A model generated the notes under the pieces. That model was not told where the DNA came from and ran no database searches. It saw only the letters and a list, made by a program, of their open reading frames with translations. 64,000 nt of DNA from Comamonas piscis (GTDB lineage Bacteria > Pseudomonadota > Gammaproteobacteria > Burkholderiales > Burkholderiaceae_C), in the NCBI RefSeq assembly GCF_014109725.1, contig NZ_CP058554.1, positions 2,852,001 through 2,916,000 on the forward strand, given 5' to 3'. Below are positions 14,724 through 24,097 of this stretch, in pieces (position 1 is the stretch's first letter; the number at the start of each line of letters is the position of its first letter). The translations under genes and the position numbers were made by a program.

Positions 14724-15995
14724 TCAGGCCAGCACGGGCAGCATGGACTGCCATTCGGCGGCCAGCAGGTGCACAGTGTGGGCCAGGCTGCCAGGCAGCA
14801 GTTGGCTGGCGGATTGGTCGACCGTCAAGCCCAGGATATGGCCCAGCAGCAAAGCGGCGGCGACCAGATGCAACTGGACCGCAGGCACATCCGGCCATTG
14901 CACCTGCGCCTTGGCCGCCAGTGCGGCGCTCAGCCGGGGATAGGCTTTCTCGCATTGCTGGATCTGGGGCAGTTGCGGAATCTTGGCAGCCACGGCCTGC
15001 AGCATGGTCTCCCAAGCCTTGAGGTGCTCGGCCGGGTAGGCCTCTACCAGCTCCTGCAAGGACAGGAAGGGCCTGCGCGCCTCCAGCGATTGTGATTGCG
15101 CCATGCGCAGCAGATTGAACATCAACGCCGGGCGGTGCTGCAGCAGCTCGACGAGGGCTGGCGTATCGGCCTGGTTGCTCAGCGCCTCTGCCAGCGCCGC
15201 GACATCGGCGGTGCTGGGCAGCACCACTCTGGCGGCAATGGGCTCGGGGCGGCTGACCGCATAGCCTTGCAGCAGATGGGCCTTGTTCTCTTGCGCCAGT
15301 TGCAACTGTGCGCTGGACTCGATCTTGTCGGCCACCAAGGTTGCGCCAGAGATGCGCCGTGCCCATTGCAGCATCAACACCGCACGCTCGGCAGACAGCA
15401 CCGAGAAATCGATCTTCAGGTAGTTGACCAGGTCGTGCCAAGGCGCATACGACGAGTCGAGCACCGAGTGGTTGAAAGCCAGCGCAAAGCCCTTGGCGCG
15501 CAGCGCTTCCAGAGCAGGGCGGCGGGCCATCGCTTCGGAGGATGCGGCATGGCCCAGCGAGGGAATCTCCAGCACCACCTGGTGGGCTGGCAGCAGATCA
15601 AGATGGCTGCCGCGCAGGCTCTCAAAGGTCGTGTTCAGGAACAGCAGCCCTGCGCCCAGCAATTGCGCGGGCTCGATGGGCGACAGCACGGCATGGGTCA
15701 GCGCCAGATCGGATTCCAGGGTGTGGGCCGACGCCGTGCGAGAGCGGTTGAATATCTCGTGGCCGACGACGTTGCCGTCGGCATCTTTGATCGGTTGCCA
15801 GGCAATGGGGGGTGCGGGCGACGTAAACACCATGGCGGCTGCCGTGGCGGGGGGAGTTGAAGGGGGCGCGCTCTGTTGTTGCATGTACGGCTGAACCAAT
15901 GCATGCATCAGTGGTGCCTCACCAGCAACTGGCGCAAGCAGTGTCTGCATTTCGTTATCTCGGGATCGACGTGCATTGTCCTTCATATCAGGCAT
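14724..15995 (-). CDS. Degenerate EAL plus HDOD domain protein
   Basis: About 423 residues if started at 15995; ATGs at 15986 and 15950 are equally possible and none has a strong ribosome-binding site. The longer upstream frame overlaps the next gene and was rejected. Residues about 60-245 are an EAL fold: HEIFNR stands in place of EALLR, and LFLNTT, VVLEIPS and LLQGYAV are recognisable. The DDFG metal-binding aspartates are replaced by FNHS, and the VAEGVE region reads VADKIES. It should therefore lack c-di-GMP phosphodiesterase activity. The C-terminal part is an HDOD domain. Such proteins usually act as signalling or binding scaffolds. Confidence 0.8.
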   Translation of the reverse strand: MPDMKDNARRSRDNEMQTLLAPVAGEAPLMHALVQPYMQQQSAPPSTPPATAAAMVFTSPAPPIAWQPIKDADGNVVGHEIFNRSRTASAHTLESDLALTHAVLSPIEPAQLLGAGLLFLNTTFESLRGSHLDLLPAHQVVLEIPSLGHAASSEAMARRPALEALRAKGFALAFNHSVLDSSYAPWHDLVNYLKIDFSVLSAERAVLMLQWARRISGATLVADKIESSAQLQLAQENKAHLLQGYAVSRPEPIAARVVLPSTADVAALAEALSNQADTPALVELLQHRPALMFNLLRMAQSQSLEARRPFLSLQELVEAYPAEHLKAWETMLQAVAAKIPQLPQIQQCEKAYPRLSAALAAKAQVQWPDVPAVQLHLVAAALLLGHILGLTVDQSASQLLPGSLAHTVHLLAAEWQSMLPVLA

Positions 15996-16077
15996 TTCGC
16001 GCGGCGGTGGGGGGAGTGAACCTGCTGGTTTTGTAGCAAACTGAAGACGTTTTTGGTGTTTAAAAAGCGTCTGTTTG

Positions 16078-16883
16078 TTACAGTTGCCCCTGCAGCCAGT
16101 CCAGCTCACTCGCGCTGAACCCTGCTTGGAGGCGGGCAGCCATGTTGATCGGCGGGCGAGGGCGGGGTGCTTCGTAGTGGCTGACCAGCCAGCTGTAGTG
16201 CTGCTCAGGGTCCAGATTGCGCTGCGCGCAAAGCTGTCGGTACCAGTGGTTGCCGATGGCCACATGGCCGACTTCTTCGCGCAGGATGATGTCCAGGATG
16301 GCCACCGCCTCCAGCGCGTCCTCCGCAGAGGTTTGTTGCAATTTTGCCTGGATTTGGGGAGTGGCATCCAAACCACGGGCTTCGAGGGTACGGGGCACCA
16401 AGGCCATGCGCGCCACGATGTCATCTGCCGTTTTCTCGCACATGGTCCACAGGCCCTGGTGCGCGGGGTAGTCGCCATAGTCATGGCCCCACTTGCGCAA
16501 ATGGGTGCGCAGCAGCCGGAAATGCTTGGCCTCTTCCGCTGCTACCTGCAGCCAATCCTGGTAAAAGGCCTCAGGCATGCCGCCAAAGCGCCAGATGGCA
16601 TCCAGCGCCAGGTTGATGGCGTTGAACTCAATGTGGGCGATGGCATGCAGCAAGATGGCGCGGCCCTCGGCCGTGGCCGGGGAGCGCCGGCCCATGGCGG
16701 TATGTACCTTGAGCTCGGGTTTGGCGGGGTGGCCCGGCAATACAGTGCCCTCGGGCAGTACCAATAGCGCTTGCGGCGCTATTGAAATAGTGGCCCTTTG
16801 CGCATACATGGCAAGGGTGAGCGCGGATTTTCCTCGGCATCGGCCACACACAGGGCTTGCAAGGCGCATTGACGTAATTCCAT
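16078..16883 (-). pseudogene. DUF455 ferritin-like protein with a one-base frameshift
   Basis: The main frame (from about 16830 to 16078) encodes a DUF455/ferritin-like protein with conserved diiron-type segments LLHAIAHIEFNAINLALDA, QVAAEEAKHFRLL and REEVGHVAIGN. The family N-terminus is in another frame: from the ATG at 16883 one reads MELRQCALQALCVADAEE. The correct continuation (KSALTLAMYAQRATIS) is reached only by a one-base shift at the T4/A4 run at 16828-16831. Restoring a fifth A gives a perfect family-like sequence. Either a real frameshift mutation, an assembly error or an ATG at 16869 with an aberrant N-terminus explains this. All proposed ferritin ligands are downstream and intact. 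It is divergent from the gamma-carbonic-anhydrase gene. Confidence 0.75.
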
Positions 16884-16990
16884 CCCTACAATTATGGGGC
16901 TGCTGCTCCCTGCAGGCATGCTGCGACTGGCAAGACCACCCGCCGGTCAATGGGTGGGGGCGGCTTCACCGATAACAAGCTGGAGACAAG

Positions 16991-17518
16991 ATGGCCAAGT
17001 ATGAACTCGATGGTGTGCAACCCCTGGTCGCGGACTCGGCCTGGATTGCCGATACGGCCCAGGTGATCGGCCGGGTAGAGATGGCAGCAAACAGCAGCGT
17101 CTGGTTTGGTGCCATCTTGCGCGGTGACAACGACCCTATCCGCATCGGTGAGGGTAGCAACATACAAGACGGCAGCGTGCTGCACACCGACAAGGGCAAG
17201 CCTCTGGAGATCGGCAAGCATGTGACCATCGGGCACAACGTGATCCTGCATGGCTGTACGGTGGGCGACGAGTCGCTGATCGGCATGGGTGCCATTGTGC
17301 TCAACGGTGCCAAGATTGGGCGCCATTGCCTGGTGGGCGCCGGTGCGGTGGTGACCGAGAACAAGGAATTTCCCGACGGCAGCCTGATTGTGGGCAGCCC
17401 CGCCAAGGTGGTGCGCACGCTGACCGAGGAGCAGATCGAAGGACTGCGGCGCAGCGCGCAAGGCTATATGGCCAATGCCCGCCGTTTTAAGGCAGGTCTG
17501 CGAAAATTGCCGGATTGA
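16991..17518 (+). CDS. Gamma-carbonic-anhydrase-like hexapeptide protein
   Basis: 175 residues, left-handed beta-helix family (YrdA/PaaY/CamH-like). Hexapeptide repeats run from about residue 18 to 130 (for example IGEGSNIQDGSVL, IGKHVTIGHNVIL, IGMGAIVLNGAKIG). Candidate zinc histidines are in SVLHTDKG and in GHNVILHGC, the three-His arrangement of the family. The C-terminal helix starts at about 145. GGAGA lies five bases before the ATG. Actual carbonic anhydrase activity varies in this family, so the enzymatic role is uncertain. hslO follows 68 bp downstream on the same strand. Confidence 0.87.
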   Translation: MAKYELDGVQPLVADSAWIADTAQVIGRVEMAANSSVWFGAILRGDNDPIRIGEGSNIQDGSVLHTDKGKPLEIGKHVTIGHNVILHGCTVGDESLIGMGAIVLNGAKIGRHCLVGAGAVVTENKEFPDGSLIVGSPAKVVRTLTEEQIEGLRRSAQGYMANARRFKAGLRKLPD

Positions 17519-17586
17519 GAGGGCGCTTGCCTGGGCCATGGGCCCGGACACGGCAGGCCCGCATGATTTGAATTGGAAGAACTACA

Positions 17587-18576
17587 GTGTCTGAACTGCA
17601 TAAATTTTTGTTTGATGGGCTGCCCGTGCGTGGCGCCATTGTTCGACTGACCGACGCCTGGCAAGAGATCTTGCAGCGCCGCGCCGTCAACACCAGCACC
17701 GGACCTTACCCGCTGCCGGTGCAAGAGATGCTGGGCGAGATGACCGCTGCCGGCGTGCTGATGCAGTCCAACATCAAGTTCAATGGCGCGCTGGTGTTCC
17801 AGATCTCGGGCGATGGCCCCGTCAAGCTGGCAGTGACCGAGGTGCTGACCAATCTGAGCGTGCGCTCCACGGTCAGCCTGCAAGGTGACCTGCCAGCCGA
17901 TGCAACCCTCACCGATATGGTTAACGTGCATGGCAAAGGCCGCTGCGCCATCACCCTGGACCCCAAGGACAAGCAGCCCGGCCAGCAGCCTTACCAAGGC
18001 GTGGTGCCGCTGGTGGATGTGGATGGCCAACCGCTAGAGAGCATGGCTGCCATCTTGCAGCAGTACATGCGCCAGTCCGAGCAGCTCGACACGGTGCTGG
18101 TGCTGGCCGCCAACGACAAGGTGGCCGCCGGCCTGATCGTGCAGCGCATGCCCATCAAGGGCGAGGCCAACCTGGCGGGCGGTAGCGCGCACACCGACGA
18201 GGTGGACCAGATCGGCTTGAACGAGGAGTACAACCGCATTGCGCACCTGGCCGCCAGCCTGACCCGCGATGAACTGCTGAACCTCGATGTCGAGACCATC
18301 CTGCACCGCCTGTTCTGGGAAGAGAAACTGCTGCGCTTTGTGCCCGAAGACGGCGAAGGCGGCCCGCATTTTGCCTGCACCTGCAACCGCGAGCGCGTGG
18401 GCATCATGCTGCGCAGCCTGGGCCAGGAAGAGTCGGACAGCATCATTGAAGAGCAGGGCATGATCGAAGTGGGCTGCGAGTTCTGCGGCCAGCAATACCG
18501 CTTTGATGCGGTCGATGTAGCGCATCTGTTTACCGAGCGCGGCAACGACCCGCCAGCGCCGCACCTGGTGCAGTAA
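17587..18576 (+). CDS. hslO: Redox-regulated chaperone Hsp33
   Basis: 329 residues from the GTG at 17587, with GGAAGAA upstream. Hsp33 is a cytoplasmic holdase switched on by oxidative unfolding when its four zinc-bound cysteines form disulfides. The C-terminal redox switch is visible as CTCN (CxC) and CEFC (CxxC) in the last 70 residues; the N-terminal chaperone domain includes VRGAIVRLTDAWQEIL. It is slightly longer than E. coli Hsp33 (292), with a short insertion in the middle. It probably forms a transcription unit with the preceding hexapeptide gene. Confidence 0.95.
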   Translation: MSELHKFLFDGLPVRGAIVRLTDAWQEILQRRAVNTSTGPYPLPVQEMLGEMTAAGVLMQSNIKFNGALVFQISGDGPVKLAVTEVLTNLSVRSTVSLQGDLPADATLTDMVNVHGKGRCAITLDPKDKQPGQQPYQGVVPLVDVDGQPLESMAAILQQYMRQSEQLDTVLVLAANDKVAAGLIVQRMPIKGEANLAGGSAHTDEVDQIGLNEEYNRIAHLAASLTRDELLNLDVETILHRLFWEEKLLRFVPEDGEGGPHFACTCNRERVGIMLRSLGQEESDSIIEEQGMIEVGCEFCGQQYRFDAVDVAHLFTERGNDPPAPHLVQ

Positions 18577-18607
18577 GCGGTCGACTGCGAGGTTGGCAGC
18601 CAGCGCC

Positions 18608-19156
18608 TCAGTTTTTCTGGGGCGCCAACAGATCCTGGAACAGCCGCAATTCGCAATCAGGGTCGCTGCACTTTTCGCAGCTCCAACCCGCGCGCGCACC
18701 ATGGTTGGCAGCGCGCAAAGCCATCCGTAGCGCTTGCAGCGCCTCTGCGTTGGGGAACCAATTGCACAGGGCTGCCAGCGCTTCTTGCTTTAGGCGCTGG
18801 CCCTCGCTGAACAGCAGCTGAAACGCCTGGCCGCGTGCCACCAGTTGCAGGCGGGTGTGCATCAGCAGCGTTTGGGCATCGGCAGTCTCATGGACCTGCT
18901 GGGTTGCATGTGCTTGGCTGGCATCGGCAGCGCGGGCTGACAGCGGCGGCGCCATCAATAGCACCGCATCCTTCGCAGCCATTGGTAGCTCCAGCAACTG
19001 CACCAGGCTGCAGGCCTGCAAGCTGAATGCCGCAGGCGCGGTGGCGGAGTGCTGTGCCAGGTAGTGGCCCAGCTGCACTGCCAACGCGGCGCTGTCGTCA
19101 CTGTAGAGGGCGGCCAAAAAGACGCGGGGCGGCGCAGCCGAATTGCTAAACGTCAT
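18608..19156 (-). CDS. Uncharacterised protein with Cys-rich C-terminus
   Basis: 182 residues from the ATG at 19156; the longer frame adds an Arg-rich stretch without a ribosome-binding site. No family is recognised. The N-terminal two thirds are Ala/Leu/Gln-rich and look helical; there is no signal peptide. The end, WSCEKCSDPDCELRLF, has three cysteines spaced CxxC and C(x4)C and could bind a metal. It is convergent with hslO (31 bp between stops) and lies upstream of nothing obvious. Gene reality is supported by good codon usage and coding-like third-position GC. Function is unknown. Confidence 0.65.
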   Translation of the reverse strand: MTFSNSAAPPRVFLAALYSDDSAALAVQLGHYLAQHSATAPAAFSLQACSLVQLLELPMAAKDAVLLMAPPLSARAADASQAHATQQVHETADAQTLLMHTRLQLVARGQAFQLLFSEGQRLKQEALAALCNWFPNAEALQALRMALRAANHGARAGWSCEKCSDPDCELRLFQDLLAPQKN

Positions 19157-19273
19157 GGCGAAAGCGGAAGGAATGAGGCGCAGGCATGGCCGCGATGATA
19201 CGGTCAAAGCAGCCCGGCCCAAGAAAAAAGCGCCTGCAAAGAGGCGCTCGGTAGGTGGTGATTGGCGTATCGC

Positions 19274-19552
19274 TTATTTTCGCGTGTACTGCACAAACAC
19301 CTCATTGGGCTTGACCATGCCCAGCTCGTTGCGGGCCTTGCCTTCGACCATGTCCATGCCTTGCTTGAGGTCGCTCACCTCGGTCTCGAGGCGAACATTC
19401 TCACGCAGCGCGGTCTCGTTCTCGGTCTTCTGCGTGGCAATTTGCTCTTTCATGTCCTTCACGTAGGGCACGCTACCGCGCCCACTCCAGAGTTGAGCAT
19501 GGATGCTGACCAGGATGGCCAGCAGCACAAAAGGAACAATGCGAGAGATCAT
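19274..19552 (-). CDS. ftsB: Cell division protein FtsB
   Basis: 92 residues from the ATG at 19552; a GTG 39 bases further out is possible. FtsB is a small bitopic divisome protein bridging FtsL and FtsQ. It has an N-terminal membrane helix (ISRIVPFVLLAILVSIHAQLW) followed by a coiled coil (KDMKEQIATQKTENETALREN) and a family-type end with NELGMVKPNEVFVQY. It lies 60 bases downstream of eno on the same strand, the conserved eno-ftsB arrangement in proteobacteria. Confidence 0.92.
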   Translation of the reverse strand: MISRIVPFVLLAILVSIHAQLWSGRGSVPYVKDMKEQIATQKTENETALRENVRLETEVSDLKQGMDMVEGKARNELGMVKPNEVFVQYTRK

Positions 19553-19612
19553 GGCAAGGATGGGTCGGGAAGGCGATCGGGACACGGCCACAGGCCATGC
19601 CCCGAAGCGGGC

Positions 19613-20899
19613 TTAGCGCAGATTGTAGAACGCTGAGCGGCCGGGATACACCGCCACTTCGCCCAGGTCTTCCTCGATGCGCAGCAGCTGGTTGTACTTG
19701 GCCATGCGGTCCGAACGGCTCAGCGAACCGGTCTTGATCTGGCCTGCGTTCAAGCCCACAGCGATGTCGGCGATGGTGCTGTCTTCGGTTTCGCCCGAGC
19801 GGTGCGAGATTACCGCGGTGTAGCCGGCGCGCTTGGCCATCTCGATGGCGGCGAAGGTTTCGCTCAAGGTGCCGATCTGGTTGATCTTGATCAGAATCGA
19901 GTTGGCGATGCCCTTGTCGATGCCTTCCTTGAGGATCTTGGTGTTGGTGACGAACAGGTCGTCACCCACCAACTGCACCTTCTTGCCCAGGCGCTCGGTC
20001 AGCACCTTCCAGCCATCCCAGTCGCCTTCGTGCATGCCGTCTTCGATGGAGATGATGGGGTACTTGTCGCACCAGGCGGCCAGCATGTCGGTCCATTGTT
20101 CAGCCGTCAGGCTGATGCCGCCTTCGCCTTCGAGCACGTACTTGCCGTCCTTGTAGAACTCGGAAGCGGCGCAGTCCAGGGCCAGTGCGATCTGGTCGCC
20201 CGCGGTGTAACCGGCTTGGTCGATGGCTTCGAGGATGAGCTGGATGGCAGCCTCATGGTTCTCGACCGATGGCGCAAAACCGCCTTCATCACCCACGGCG
20301 GTGGGCATGCCACGGCTGTCGATGATCTTCTTCAGTGCGTGGAACACTTCTGCACCCCAGCGCAGCGCTTCGCGGAAGCTGGGCGCGCCCACGGGCACGA
20401 TCATGAACTCTTGCAGGTCCAGGCTGTTGTTGGCGTGGGCGCCACCGTTGATGACGTTCATCATCGGCACGGGCAGTTGCACACCGCCCATGCCACCAAA
20501 GTAGCGGTACAGCGGCAGACCGGCTTCTTCAGCGGCAGCGCGGCCCACGGCCATCGACACGGCCAGCATGGCGTTCGCGCCCAGGCGGCTCTTGTTGTCG
20601 GTGTTGTCGAGGTCGATCAGGGTCTTGTCGAGGAAGGCTTGTTCAGCAGCATCCAGGCCCAGAATGGCTTCGGAGATTTCGGTATTGATGTGCTCCACGG
20701 CCTTCAGCACGCCCTTGCCCAGGTAGCGGCTCTTGTCGCCGTCGCGCAGCTCGATGGCCTCGCGCGAGCCGGTGGAGGCGCCCGATGGGACGGCCGCGCG
20801 GCCCATCACACCCGATTCCAGCAATACATCACATTCCACGGTGGGGTTGCCACGCGAATCCAGAATTTCGCGGCCAACGATATCAACAATTGCACTCAC
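19613..20899 (-). CDS. eno: Enolase
   Basis: 428 residues. It interconverts 2-phosphoglycerate and phosphoenolpyruvate in glycolysis. Conserved segments include ILDSRGNPTVECDV near the N-terminus, NGGAHANNSLDLQEF, metal-binding acidic residues in SIEDGMHEGDWDGW and VGDDLFVTN, and the signature SHRSGETEDSTIADIAVG. Length is standard. It belongs to a minus-strand run pyrG-kdsA-DUF1330-eno-ftsB, the usual order in Burkholderiales. Confidence 0.98.
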   Translation of the reverse strand: MSAIVDIVGREILDSRGNPTVECDVLLESGVMGRAAVPSGASTGSREAIELRDGDKSRYLGKGVLKAVEHINTEISEAILGLDAAEQAFLDKTLIDLDNTDNKSRLGANAMLAVSMAVGRAAAEEAGLPLYRYFGGMGGVQLPVPMMNVINGGAHANNSLDLQEFMIVPVGAPSFREALRWGAEVFHALKKIIDSRGMPTAVGDEGGFAPSVENHEAAIQLILEAIDQAGYTAGDQIALALDCAASEFYKDGKYVLEGEGGISLTAEQWTDMLAAWCDKYPIISIEDGMHEGDWDGWKVLTERLGKKVQLVGDDLFVTNTKILKEGIDKGIANSILIKINQIGTLSETFAAIEMAKRAGYTAVISHRSGETEDSTIADIAVGLNAGQIKTGSLSRSDRMAKYNQLLRIEEDLGEVAVYPGRSAFYNLR

Positions 20900-20992
20900 T
20901 TTAGAGCCTTTCAGAGATTGAGAAAAGGGTTGGTGCGCTGCAAACGGGTGGACTGCAACTGCACGGAATCAATGGGGGTTGGGGCGTAGGCC

Positions 20993-21283
20993 TTAAACGC
21001 CTTCGACCAGCACCATGCGCATGATGGCGGCACCGTCGCGTGCCTCGCGCGCCTTGCTGTACTCGGGCGAATCATAAAAACGGCGGGCTTGCTCGCTGTC
21101 CTTGAACTTCAGGATCACGGTGCGACCGGGGTTCCAGTCGCCCTCGATGACCTCTACCTTGCCACCGCGCACGCAGACCTCGGCACCATAGGTTTGCATG
21201 GCGATGGTGCTGTACTTGCGGTACTCCTCGTACTGCTCGGGGTTGGTCACGGTGACCGAGGCAATGATGTATGCGCTTGGCAT
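20993..21283 (-). CDS. DUF1330 protein
   Basis: 96-residue DUF1330 protein, a small dimeric alpha/beta-barrel (ABM-like) fold of unknown role. Family features: MPSAYIIASVTVTNPEQYEEY at the start, GGKVEVIEGDWNPGRTVILKF in the middle and SPEYSKAREARDGAA before the end. It begins immediately after the kdsA stop, so it is cotranscribed with kdsA and eno. A metabolic link to these neighbours is not established. Confidence 0.9.
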   Translation of the reverse strand: MPSAYIIASVTVTNPEQYEEYRKYSTIAMQTYGAEVCVRGGKVEVIEGDWNPGRTVILKFKDSEQARRFYDSPEYSKAREARDGAAIMRMVLVEGV

Positions 21284-22141
21284 TTAAGCTCCAAAATTGT
21301 TTTCCAGGAAACCGTTCTTCTTGGTGATGCCGTCCAGCGCCACCATGGTTTCGAGCAAGGCCTTCATGTGCTTGAGCGGCACGGCATTGGGGCCGTCGCT
21401 CAGGGCGTTGCAAGGGTCTGGATGGGTTTCCATGAACACGCCAGCGACGCCCACGGCAATGGCAGCACGGGCCAGCACGGGCACCATCTCGCGCATGCCA
21501 CCGCTCGATGTGCCATTGCCGCCAGGCAACTGCACACTGTGGGTGGCATCGAACACGACGGGCGCATTCGTCTCGCGCATGATGGCCAGCGAGCGCATAT
21601 CGCTCACTAGGTTGTTGTAGCCAAAGCTGGCGCCGCGTTCGCAGGCCATGAAGATGTCTTCGGGCAGGCCTACTTCCTTGGCGGCAGCGCGGGCCTTGTC
21701 GATGACATTCTTCATGTCATGCGGGGCCAGAAACTGGCCCTTCTTGATATTGACCGGCTTGCCGGATTGCGCGACCGCACGGATGAAGTCGGTCTGGCGG
21801 CACAGAAAGGCCGGCGTCTGCAGCACATCGACAATGCTGGCCACGTAGGGCACTTCGGCCTCGTTGTGGACATCGGTCAGGATGGGCACATTCAGCTCTT
21901 TTTTCACCTTGGCCAGAATCTCCAGGCCCTTTTCCATGCCTGGGCCGCGAAAGCTCGTACCCGAGCTGCGGTTGGCCTTGTCAAAGCTGCTTTTGAAGAT
22001 AAAGGGGATGCCCAGGCTGGCCGTCATCTCCTTGAGCTGTCCGGCCACATCCATCTGCAGCTGCTCGGACTCGACCACGCAGGGGCCGGCAATCAGGAAA
22101 AAGGGCTTATCAAGCCCGATATCAAATCCGCACAATTGCAT
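21284..22141 (-). CDS. kdsA: 3-deoxy-8-phosphooctulonate synthase
   Basis: 285 residues. It condenses phosphoenolpyruvate with D-arabinose 5-phosphate to KDO 8-phosphate, the first committed step of the LPS inner-core sugar. Seen: LIAGPCVVESEQL near the N-terminus, FKSSFDKANRSS for substrate binding, DVHNEAEVPYVA, and DATHSVQLPGG. Being downstream of pyrG fits the need for CTP in CMP-KDO activation, though that link is inference. Length matches the family (about 284). Confidence 0.97.
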   Translation of the reverse strand: MQLCGFDIGLDKPFFLIAGPCVVESEQLQMDVAGQLKEMTASLGIPFIFKSSFDKANRSSGTSFRGPGMEKGLEILAKVKKELNVPILTDVHNEAEVPYVASIVDVLQTPAFLCRQTDFIRAVAQSGKPVNIKKGQFLAPHDMKNVIDKARAAAKEVGLPEDIFMACERGASFGYNNLVSDMRSLAIMRETNAPVVFDATHSVQLPGGNGTSSGGMREMVPVLARAAIAVGVAGVFMETHPDPCNALSDGPNAVPLKHMKALLETMVALDGITKKNGFLENNFGA

Positions 22142-22252
22142 GGACGGTGTTCCTTAAAGGTGGTGTGAGAGCAAAGACGCCATGAGAAACGCAGCGTTGG
22201 GGAAGGCTTTGTTTGTCATGGCTTCTGGTTGTGCCGCAAGCTGGTTGCAATT

Positions 22253-23908
22253 TTACTTGGCTGCCAGCTTCTTGCGATCGACTGCGGCCTTGATAAAGGC
22301 ATTGAACAGCGGATGGCCGGCCCAGGGGGTGGACTTGAACTCGGGGTGGAACTGCACGCCGATGAACCAGGGGTGCACCGCCTTGGGCAGCTCAACGATC
22401 TCGGTCAGGTGCTCACGCTGGGTCAGCGCAGAGATCACCAAGCCGGCGCTGCGCAGCTGGTCCAGGTACTGGGTGTTGGCTTCGTAGCGGTGGCGGTGGC
22501 GCTCGGTGACCACATCGCCGTAGATGCTGTGGGCCAGCGAGTCCTTTTGCACATCGGACGATTGCGCGCCCAGGCGCATGGTGCCGCCCAGATCGGAGTT
22601 TTCGTCGCGGGTCTTGATGGTGCCATCGGCGTCCTTCCACTCGGTGATCAGGGCGATCACGGGGTGGGGGGTCTGGCGGTCGAACTCGGTGGAGTTGGCG
22701 TTGTCCAGGCCCGCCACATGGCGGGCGTATTCAATCGTCGCCACCTGCATGCCCAGGCAGATGCCGAGGTAGGGCACCTTGCCTTCGCGGGCAAACTTGG
22801 CGGTCGAGATCTTGCCTTCGACACCACGCGAGCCAAAGCCGCCGGGCACCAGAATGCCGTCATAGCTCTTGAGCAGCTCAGCCGCATCGCCGTCGTGGAT
22901 GGTTTCCGAATCCACATGGGTGATCTTCACGCGGACATGGTTTTGCATGCCGGCGTGCTTGAGCGCTTCGTTGACGGATTTGTAGGCATCCGACAGCTCG
23001 ACATACTTGCCGACCATCGCAATGGCCACTTCGCCCTTGGGGTGCTCGGTCTCGTAGACCAGGTCATCCCAGCGTTTGAGGTTGGCCGGCGGCGTGTTGA
23101 GACGCAGCTTGTCGCAGATAAGGCCGTCCAGGCCCTGCTCGTGCAGCATGCGGGGCACCTTGTAGATGGTGTCCACATCCCACATGCTAATGACGCCCCA
23201 GGATTGCACATTGGTGAACAAAGAGATCTTTTCGCGCTCTTCTTCGGGCACCGCATGTGAGGCACGGCAGAGCAGCGCATCGGGTTGGATACCGATCTCG
23301 CGCAGCTTTTGCACCGTGTGCTGGGTCGGCTTGGTCTTGAGCTCACCGGCCGCTGCAATATAGGGCAGGTAAGTCAGGTGCACAAAGGCCGAGTTGTTGG
23401 GGCCGAGCTTGAGGGACAGCTGGCGCACCGCTTCCAGGAAGGGCAGCGACTCGATATCGCCAACCGTGCCGCCGATTTCGCAGATGGCGACATCGACTGC
23501 ATGGTCGGTACCGATGCCGGCGCCGCGCTTGACGTATTCCTGGATCTCGTTGGTGATGTGGGGAATTACCTGGACGGTCTTGCCCAGGTAATCACCACGG
23601 CGCTCTTTTTCAAGAACGCTTTGGTAGATACGGCCGGTGGTGAAGTTGTTGGTCTGGCGCATGCGCGTTTCAATGAAACGCTCATAGTGGCCCAGGTCCA
23701 GGTCGGTCTCAGCGCCATCGTCCGTCACAAACACTTCGCCGTGCTGGAAGGGGGACATGGTGCCTGGATCCACGTTGATGTAGGGATCCAGCTTGATGAG
23801 GGTGACTTTGAGTCCGCGCGATTCCAAAATCGCGGCAAGGGAGGCTGAGGCGATTCCCTTGCCCAGGGAAGACACCACACCGCCAGTGACGAAGACAAAT
23901 TTGGTCAT
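22253..23908 (-). CDS. pyrG: CTP synthase
   Basis: 551 residues. It converts UTP to CTP using ATP and glutamine. The N-terminal synthetase domain starts TKFVFVTGGVVSSLGKGIAS. The C-terminal class I glutamine amidotransferase domain has the nucleophile in YLGICLGMQ and the catalytic His-Glu in FHPEFKS. Length is standard. It is the first gene of the minus-strand pyrG-kdsA-DUF1330-eno-ftsB group and is divergent from coaBC. Confidence 0.98.
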   Translation of the reverse strand: MTKFVFVTGGVVSSLGKGIASASLAAILESRGLKVTLIKLDPYINVDPGTMSPFQHGEVFVTDDGAETDLDLGHYERFIETRMRQTNNFTTGRIYQSVLEKERRGDYLGKTVQVIPHITNEIQEYVKRGAGIGTDHAVDVAICEIGGTVGDIESLPFLEAVRQLSLKLGPNNSAFVHLTYLPYIAAAGELKTKPTQHTVQKLREIGIQPDALLCRASHAVPEEEREKISLFTNVQSWGVISMWDVDTIYKVPRMLHEQGLDGLICDKLRLNTPPANLKRWDDLVYETEHPKGEVAIAMVGKYVELSDAYKSVNEALKHAGMQNHVRVKITHVDSETIHDGDAAELLKSYDGILVPGGFGSRGVEGKISTAKFAREGKVPYLGICLGMQVATIEYARHVAGLDNANSTEFDRQTPHPVIALITEWKDADGTIKTRDENSDLGGTMRLGAQSSDVQKDSLAHSIYGDVVTERHRHRYEANTQYLDQLRSAGLVISALTQREHLTEIVELPKAVHPWFIGVQFHPEFKSTPWAGHPLFNAFIKAAVDRKKLAAK

Positions 23909-24097
23909 GTCTTTTAGGGAGGTGGGAAATTCTGATTATAAAGGCGTATGCCAGCCTGTGCGGCGAGCTGCAATAAATGGGCTTCAATGCCCACAGGTTT
24001 GGGCCTGCCGTATGGCGGCAGAGATAGCCGTTCTGGCACTGTTTGCTTGTCTGCTGCAGTGCAGCGGCAGCGGGCCTGCTCTGCTACATTGGCGGGC

